From NCBI GenBank assembly GCA_017431185.1, contig JAFRLP010000172.1, positions 1-5,823 on the forward strand: 5,823 nt of DNA, read 5' to 3'. This document shows, piece after piece, positions 1 through 5,823 of this stretch. A model generated the notes under the pieces. It was not told the DNA's origin. It saw only the letters and a list, made by a program, of their open reading frames with translations, and did no database searches. The stretch's first letter is position 1. Every line of letters begins with the position of its first letter. The stretch is from Victivallales bacterium (lineage in GTDB: Bacteria > Verrucomicrobiota > Lentisphaeria > Oligosphaerales > Oligosphaeraceae). The position numbers and the translations under genes were made by a program.

Positions 1-50
1 GGCTACACACGTCAAAACAGGTGAGGGTTCTGAACAGTTACGATGCTTCA

Positions 51-65
51 GTCAATAAAATTGAC
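51..65. promoter_or_regulatory. Perfect inverted repeat, candidate operator
   Basis: GTCAAT-AAA-ATTGAC is a perfect 6-bp inverted repeat around a 3-nt centre, about 90 nt upstream of the candidate -35 box of the beta-galactosidase gene. A related, looser repeat (CTTGA, 8 nt, TCAAG at 87-104) follows, and its interior contains another ATTGAT. The recurrence of the same half-site word is what suggests a binding site for a dimeric regulator. No regulator gene is visible in the window, so the assignment is inference; in A+T-rich DNA such a short palindrome can arise by chance. Confidence 0.3.
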
Positions 66-86
66 AACAGTCATTAATATATGTCT

Positions 87-104
87 CTTGAATTGATTGT
101 CAAG
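87..104. repeat. Second inverted repeat upstream of lacZ
   Basis: CTTGA (87-91) and TCAAG (100-104) form a 5-bp inverted repeat with an 8-nt centre that contains ATTGATTG. It shares the ATTGA/TCAA words with the perfect repeat at 51-65. It could be a weaker copy of the same binding site, or coincidence. Confidence 0.2.
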
Positions 105-129
105 GCAGGCGGGCGATTTTTTGGACGAG

Positions 130-144
130 AGGCGAACTTTGCCT
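130..144. promoter_or_regulatory. Imperfect palindrome just upstream of the lacZ -35 box
   Basis: AGGCGAACTTTGCCT is a 15-bp palindrome centred on position 137 with a single mismatched pair (134/140). It ends 11 nt before the candidate -35 hexamer, a placement compatible with an activator or repressor site. The 8-base direct repeat GGGCGATT (111-118 and 150-157) flanks it, and its second copy runs into the -35 box. The size and symmetry resemble operators of LacI-type regulators, but the sequence does not match a consensus I can name. Confidence 0.25.
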
Positions 145-155
145 TTCTGGGGCGA

Positions 156-183
156 TTGCAACCACGCCAGAGTGTGTTATAGT
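156..183 (+). promoter_or_regulatory. Candidate sigma70-type promoter of the lacZ-amidase unit
   Basis: TTGCAA (156-161) and TATAGT (178-183) are separated by 16 nt. The -10 is preceded by TG at 175-176 with one intervening base, giving an extended -10. Transcription would begin near 190, leaving a leader of about 45-50 nt before the ATG at 237. The extended -10 makes this the best promoter match in the 236-nt leader. The TTGACA at 61-66 lacks a -10 at proper spacing. No regulator is visible, but the palindromes at 51-65 and 130-144 lie directly upstream. Confidence 0.5.
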
Positions 184-209
184 ATTGTCTGTCGTTCCAT
201 TTCCTTTGA

Positions 210-3350
<3,141 letters not shown>

Positions 3351-3358
3351 ATTGACGT

Positions 3359-4351
3359 ATGAGCCGCATTCTGCAAACCATAGGTTCCTCGGGCGGGCAA
3401 CTGGATTGTCTGCGCAAAGTCAAGAAATCGGTCATCAAGGTCGGCATCGTGGCCATCTGGCCACCGATGTATCAGGGGCAGCCCTGGGACGCGGCGCTCG
3501 CGGAGATGAAGGAGTACTGGCGCGTGAATCTGGAGGAGATTCTCGCGGACTGCCCTGACCTCGTGCTGGTCCCCGAGTGCAGTGACCGTCCCCAGGGGCT
3601 GACCGTGGAGCAGGGGATGGAGTGGTACCGTTTCCGCGGCGACCAGATGCGCGATTTCTACAGCGACCTGGCACGGAAGCACCGCTGCTGCTTCGTCTAT
3701 AGCGCCGTGCGCTGCATGGCGGACGGCACGTTCCGAAACTCCAACCAGTTCATCAACCGCGACGGCTCCGTCGCCGGCGTCTATGACAAGTATTTCCCGA
3801 TGCCAGACGAAATCACCAAACGCCGCATCATGCCTGGCAAGGACCCGCAGGTCATCCAGACGGAATTCGGCAAAGTTGCCAATGCCATCTGCTTTGACCT
3901 CAACTTCCAGGAACTGCTGGAGAAGTACGTGCCGCAGCGTCCTGACCTGATGGTGTTCTGCTCAAACTACCATGGCGGGCTGATGCGCCAGGCGTGGGCC
4001 TACCGTCTGCGCTGCCATTTCCTCGGCTGTTTTGCGGACGGCGGGGCCTCCGTCCTCAATCCCCTCGGGGAAATCCTCGCCCAATCCTCCAGTTATCATC
4101 CCAATTTGGTCACCACCATCAATCTCGATTGCCTGGTGGCGCATTTGGACGAGAACCGCTCGCGTCTCCGTGCCCTGAAACTCAAATACGGCGGGGCCGT
4201 CAATATCCACGACCCTGGCTATCTCGCCCCTGTGCTGATCACGTCGGAGGACCCATGCGTCACCGCACGGCAGATGGCCGAGGAATTCGAAATCGAGTCC
4301 TGGCACCACTATTACGCCAGAGCCGTGGCGTGCGCTGACAAGCATCGGTAA
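3359..4351 (+). CDS. Carbon-nitrogen hydrolase (nitrilase superfamily amidase)
   Basis: The 330-residue product belongs to the nitrilase superfamily, whose members cleave non-peptide C-N bonds (amides, nitriles, carbamoyl groups) through a Glu-Lys-Cys triad. The triad is readable: E73 in LVLVPECSD, K144 in VYDKYFPM and C178 in NAICFDLNFQE. E151, after the lysine, fits the usual second glutamate. The core begins at about residue 26 (IKVGIVAIWP) after a basic N-terminal extension. The start is well fixed: an in-frame TGA at 3353-3355 precedes the ATG, and no ATG, GTG or TTG occurs between it and the core. There is no signal peptide or membrane segment, so it is probably cytoplasmic. It starts 8 nt after lacZ, which indicates co-transcription and possibly translational coupling, since no ribosome binding site is evident. 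The branch and substrate are unresolved: the cysteine motif CFDLNFQE is neither the nitrilase CWEN type nor the aliphatic amidase type. Confidence 0.88.
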   Translation: MSRILQTIGSSGGQLDCLRKVKKSVIKVGIVAIWPPMYQGQPWDAALAEMKEYWRVNLEEILADCPDLVLVPECSDRPQGLTVEQGMEWYRFRGDQMRDFYSDLARKHRCCFVYSAVRCMADGTFRNSNQFINRDGSVAGVYDKYFPMPDEITKRRIMPGKDPQVIQTEFGKVANAICFDLNFQELLEKYVPQRPDLMVFCSNYHGGLMRQAWAYRLRCHFLGCFADGGASVLNPLGEILAQSSSYHPNLVTTINLDCLVAHLDENRSRLRALKLKYGGAVNIHDPGYLAPVLITSEDPCVTARQMAEEFEIESWHHYYARAVACADKHR

Positions 4352-4381
4352 CTACGCGACCTTATGGGGCCGATTCACCGC

Positions 4382-4403
4382 ACAGGCCCCCTCGCCTGTT
4401 TTT
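4382..4403 (+). terminator. Intrinsic terminator of the lacZ-amidase unit
   Basis: ACAGGC (4382-4387), a 6-nt loop and GCCTGT (4394-4399) form a 6-bp hairpin, followed at once by T residues (the T run is 4399-4403). It lies 30 nt after the amidase stop codon. An alternative stem, GGGGCC (4366-4371) with GGCCCC (4385-4390), overlaps it. The position and T-tract support rho-independent termination, although the T-tract is short. Confidence 0.6.
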
Positions 4404-4465
4404 GCCGTGCGTCGCTTCAGATTTGCCACAAGGGCAGGACGTGCCAGGCGTGAGACCCCAACTTG

Positions 4466-4491
4466 TCCGCGAGGGCCTTGGACCTCGCGGA
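4466..4491. terminator. GC-rich hairpin between convergent genes, possible transcription end for the GDPD-like gene
   Basis: TCCGCGAGG (4466-4474) and CCTCGCGGA (4483-4491) pair perfectly over 9 bp with an 8-nt loop. The hairpin lies 21 nt beyond the stop codon of the minus-strand gene. No T-tract follows on the minus strand, and only a mixed pyrimidine-rich stretch follows on the plus strand, so it is not a classical intrinsic terminator. It could act as a rho-assisted terminator, an mRNA 3'-end stabiliser, or a bidirectional barrier. GCGGAC at 4500-4505 can compete for GTCCGC at 4465-4470. Confidence 0.4.
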
Positions 4492-4512
4492 TTGAAGCGG
4501 CGGACGCTGTTT

Positions 4513-5370
4513 CTATTTGAGCAACTCCGCAATGACTGCATTGTTGACGTCTCGGGTGTACATCTGGAAACCGGTGATGCCATGGGCGATATTTGCTGCG
4601 CATTCCTCCGCGTTCTTGACGCCCCATGTCCAGATTCGGATGTTTCTGGCCGTGGCTCGCTCCAGGTTCTCCGGCGTCACCGTCTCCAGCTGGCACACAT
4701 TGAGACAGATGATCTGGTAGCCATCGGTTGCCGAGGAGTCAATGAGTTCTGGGGTCAAAGGCTCGCTGGAATACCTTGTGTTGCAATAGACAAGACCTGG
4801 TAATAGGTCGGAGACGCAGGTCACGGCCTCCTTCACTCCCGTGTAGAGATTGATGATGGTTCTATGCTGCATGTTGTGGGCGATGAGGCTTTGCGCCATT
4901 CGTTTGGCCACCTCAGGACGCCAGGGGTCTGGGCGAAGCGTCAGATAGGCAATGCTGTCTGATTGCTCGCAGATGGAGAGCATGGTGTCCAGTGTGCAAG
5001 GGTGCAGAGTCTCTCCCTCAAACGGATGCTCGAACTCCAGTTCCCGAATCTGGCTGAAGGGCATGTCGTGGATGGACGTGAAGTTCTCCTTGTTGAAATA
5101 GGTGATTTTGCCGTCCTGGGTGAAAGTATAGCCTGGATCATGGCAGAGGACGATTTCGCCGTCGCTGCTGAACCTCATGTCGGCCTTGAAGCCGTCATAG
5201 CCCTCCTCGATTCCTTTGCGGAAATGCATTTCCGTATTGCCTGCCAGAACGCCTTTGCCGTGGTAGTTGCTGATCACCGAGTACTCGATGTTCATGACCT
5301 GGCGTTCAAACGGGGCGCTGAAGTAGTTCTGGAATTTCCTGTCGGCTGCGGATGGAGTGTTCATGGGCAT
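4513..5370 (-). CDS. Divergent GDPD-fold protein, catalytic residues largely replaced
   Basis: This 285-residue protein follows the glycerophosphodiester phosphodiesterase (GDPD) TIM barrel from end to end: strand plus HGKG (35-40), GNT (44-46), a helix ending GYDGFKADM (58-65), SSDGEIVLCHD (68-78), HPCTLDTML (123-131), IRIWTWGVKNAEE (244-256) and GITGFQMYTRD (264-274). Catalytic GDPDs carry HR(G), PENT, ExD, HD and a later iEiK. Here the Arg after the first His is absent, PENT is AGNT, ExD is K62-A-D64, and iEiK is L143-T144-L145-R146. D64, H77 and D78 remain. Altered or lost catalysis is therefore likely, although the frame is intact. I chose the ATG at 5370 because the upstream codons, available to 5460, encode a Pro/Lys-rich tail outside the fold; the ATG at 5364 is equally possible. 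The upstream sequence is purine-rich (GAGAAAAAG) rather than a clear Shine-Dalgarno. No signal peptide is evident. It is convergent with the lacZ unit. Confidence 0.8.
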   Translation of the reverse strand: MPMNTPSAADRKFQNYFSAPFERQVMNIEYSVISNYHGKGVLAGNTEMHFRKGIEEGYDGFKADMRFSSDGEIVLCHDPGYTFTQDGKITYFNKENFTSIHDMPFSQIRELEFEHPFEGETLHPCTLDTMLSICEQSDSIAYLTLRPDPWRPEVAKRMAQSLIAHNMQHRTIINLYTGVKEAVTCVSDLLPGLVYCNTRYSSEPLTPELIDSSATDGYQIICLNVCQLETVTPENLERATARNIRIWTWGVKNAEECAANIAHGITGFQMYTRDVNNAVIAELLK

Positions 5371-5466
5371 CTTTTTCTCGTTGAGAGGGGGAGGGGATTT
5401 CTGGTGTGTCGGAAAGCTTGCGGATAATGTAATGCGTAAAAACGTTGTCGCCATTGGCAAGCTGAA

Positions 5467-5496
5467 AATATACGAGGTAATTCCCTTGCAAGTTAA
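5467..5496 (-). promoter_or_regulatory. Weak promoter candidate for the GDPD-like gene
   Basis: On the minus strand TTAACT (5496-5491) and TATATT (5472-5467) are 18 nt apart, about 97 nt upstream of the chosen start. Both hexamers deviate from consensus, and the region is A+T-rich, so chance matches are likely. It is the best-spaced pair I found in the 192-nt gap. Confidence 0.25.
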
Positions 5497-5512
5497 TGTC
5501 TCTATCAGACAT
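5496..5512. promoter_or_regulatory. Perfect inverted repeat upstream of the GDPD-like gene
   Basis: ATGTCT (5496-5501), CTATC and AGACAT (5507-5512) form a perfect 6-bp inverted repeat with a 5-nt centre. It abuts the candidate -35 box of the GDPD-like gene and lies 51 nt beyond the stop codon of the membrane-protein remnant on the same strand. It could be an operator or a weak hairpin at the 3' end of the upstream gene. No T-tract follows, so I do not call it an intrinsic terminator. The rest of 5371-5562 shows no gene I can support. Confidence 0.25.
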
Positions 5513-5562
5513 CCTTATTCTGGAGTTTGCTTGACATGAATCCTTGCTCAACACAATAGCGG

Positions 5563-5691
5563 TTAAGCCTTTTTCTGAATGTCTTTTCGGTCGCAGCGGT
5601 ACATCTGCCAGGCGTTCCAGAGATTGTGCCATAGGATGTAGAAAATAGGACCGAGAGCGACGAGGGGACCTGCGAACTGCAGCGCTAGTAC
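5563..5691 (-). pseudogene. 3' remnant of a membrane-protein gene cut off at the IS630 end
   Basis: On the minus strand a frame runs from an upstream stop (5692-5694) to TAA at 5563-5565 and encodes 42 residues. They read as one hydrophobic segment (about residues 6-20, with GPLVALGPIFYILW) followed by a Trp-rich amphipathic stretch (HNLWNAWQMYR) and a charged tail (CDRKDIQKKA). This is the typical look of the last transmembrane helix and cytosolic tail of a polytopic membrane protein. The fragment has no start codon able to give a sensible protein, and it loses coding character at about 5685-5690, where the end of the transposase region starts. I infer that the gene was split by the insertion; the 5' part should lie beyond the element. 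I do not recognise the family from this short piece. Confidence 0.55.
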
Positions 5692-5700
5692 TTAATTGAT
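5685..5700. mobile_element. Putative end of the IS630-type element at a CTAG/TA target
   Basis: CTAG occurs at 5685-5688 between readable membrane-protein sequence and the A+T-rich tail after the transposase stop. IS630/Tc1 elements duplicate a TA on insertion and often use CTAG, so the element end probably lies at about 5688. A second TA at 5689-5690 leaves the exact base uncertain. The other end of the element, its terminal inverted repeat and the second TA copy are outside the window, so this boundary is inferred from one side only. Confidence 0.4.
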
Positions 5701-5823
5701 TTAATTCGCATACATTTTTTGAAGATGTTTTGGATTCGCGCAAGTTTTCTTCCATTCAAATGGAACCGCCCGCTCATTGTAGGCGGCGATAAACCTGTTG
5801 ATGGCTCCCCTGAGCCTGTGGAC
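5701..5823 (-). CDS. IS630-family transposase, C-terminal end (partial)
   Basis: The minus strand reads 40 codons from the window edge to TAA at 5701-5703. The residues include LRGAINRFIAAYNERAVPF directly followed by EWKKT, matching the pattern (I..FI..YN....PF.W) found at the extreme C-terminus of IS630-family DDE transposases. The catalytic DDE residues lie upstream, outside the window. These transposases cut and paste their element at TA dinucleotides. The stop codon lies about 13 nt from the inferred element end, a normal distance for this family. The gene is truncated by the window edge, not necessarily broken, so whether it is intact cannot be judged. The orientation is the same as that of the membrane-protein remnant downstream. 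Confidence 0.7.
   Translation of the reverse strand, partial: VHRLRGAINRFIAAYNERAVPFEWKKTCANPKHLQKMYAN

Noticed and set aside
3..77. Short plus-strand open frame at the window edge as the tail of an upstream gene.
   Set aside because: Two plus-strand frames are open over this short distance and neither gives a recognisable C-terminus. The length is too small to decide.
61..89. TTGACA at 61-66 as a -35 box for lacZ.
   Set aside because: At 16-18 nt spacing there is no acceptable -10 hexamer, and the TATAT at 77-81 is too close. The hexamer is also part of the inverted repeat at 51-65.
4417..4512. In-frame continuation after the TAG of the GDPD-like gene, about 31 codons to a TGA at 4417-4419, with a protein-like look (KALADKLGSHAW).
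   Set aside because: GDPD barrels end at the helix just before the TAG, so the extension lies beyond the family's end. A chance open frame of 31 codons is common in GC-rich DNA, and it overlaps the GC hairpin. Readthrough is possible but unsupported.
4402..4803. Plus-strand open frame of 133 codons over the intergenic region and the end of the GDPD-like gene.
   Set aside because: It is mostly antisense to the GDPD-like gene, has no recognisable motif, and starts inside the terminator region.
5531..5559. TTGACA at 5531-5536 as a plus-strand promoter.
   Set aside because: The sequences at proper -10 spacing (CAATAG, ACAATA) match poorly, and nothing on the plus strand downstream looks like a gene.
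5306..5755. Minus-strand open frame of 149 codons running through the membrane-protein remnant and IS end.
   Set aside because: It is out of frame with both the transposase end and the membrane-protein tail, which read convincingly in other frames. Its own translation resembles no family.

Overview
The window holds three complete protein genes plus the ends of two broken or partial ones. Base composition is moderately GC-rich in the first two genes and visibly richer in A+T from about 5370 onward. None of the three complete genes has a clear AGGAGG-type ribosome binding site. Together with the gene content (LacZ-type beta-galactosidase, nitrilase-superfamily hydrolase, divergent GDPD-fold protein, IS630-like element), this is compatible with a carbohydrate-degrading bacterium, possibly of the Lentisphaerota/Verrucomicrobiota group. 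That placement is a low-confidence guess; no RNA gene or phylogenetic marker is present.

Layout: bases 1-236 are non-coding and contain several small inverted repeats followed by a good sigma70-like promoter (TTGCAA, 16 nt, extended -10 TGtTATAGT). A two-gene plus-strand unit follows: a 1037-residue cytoplasmic GH2 beta-galactosidase (237-3350) and, 8 nt downstream, a carbon-nitrogen hydrolase with an intact Glu-Lys-Cys triad (3359-4351). A hairpin with a T-tract at 4382-4403 closes the unit. A second GC-rich hairpin (4466-4491) lies just beyond the end of the convergent minus-strand gene (4513-5370), which encodes a GDPD-fold protein. Its fold landmarks are clear, but most residues normally needed for catalysis are replaced.

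Upstream of that gene (5371-5562) is an A+T-rich intergenic stretch with a perfect inverted repeat and a weak promoter candidate. Beyond it, on the minus strand, is the 3' end of a membrane-protein gene (5563-5691) that stops being readable exactly where the end of an IS630-family transposase gene (5701 to the window edge) begins. The simplest reading is an IS630-type insertion into the membrane-protein gene at a CTAG/TA site.

How the genes work together: the beta-galactosidase and the amidase-type hydrolase are probably co-transcribed and may act on the same compound or class of compounds, but the amidase substrate cannot be read from the sequence. The GDPD-like gene is transcribed toward them and appears to be a separate unit. 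The clearest candidate for unusual biology is this GDPD-like protein, which may be a pseudo-enzyme or have a different chemistry.
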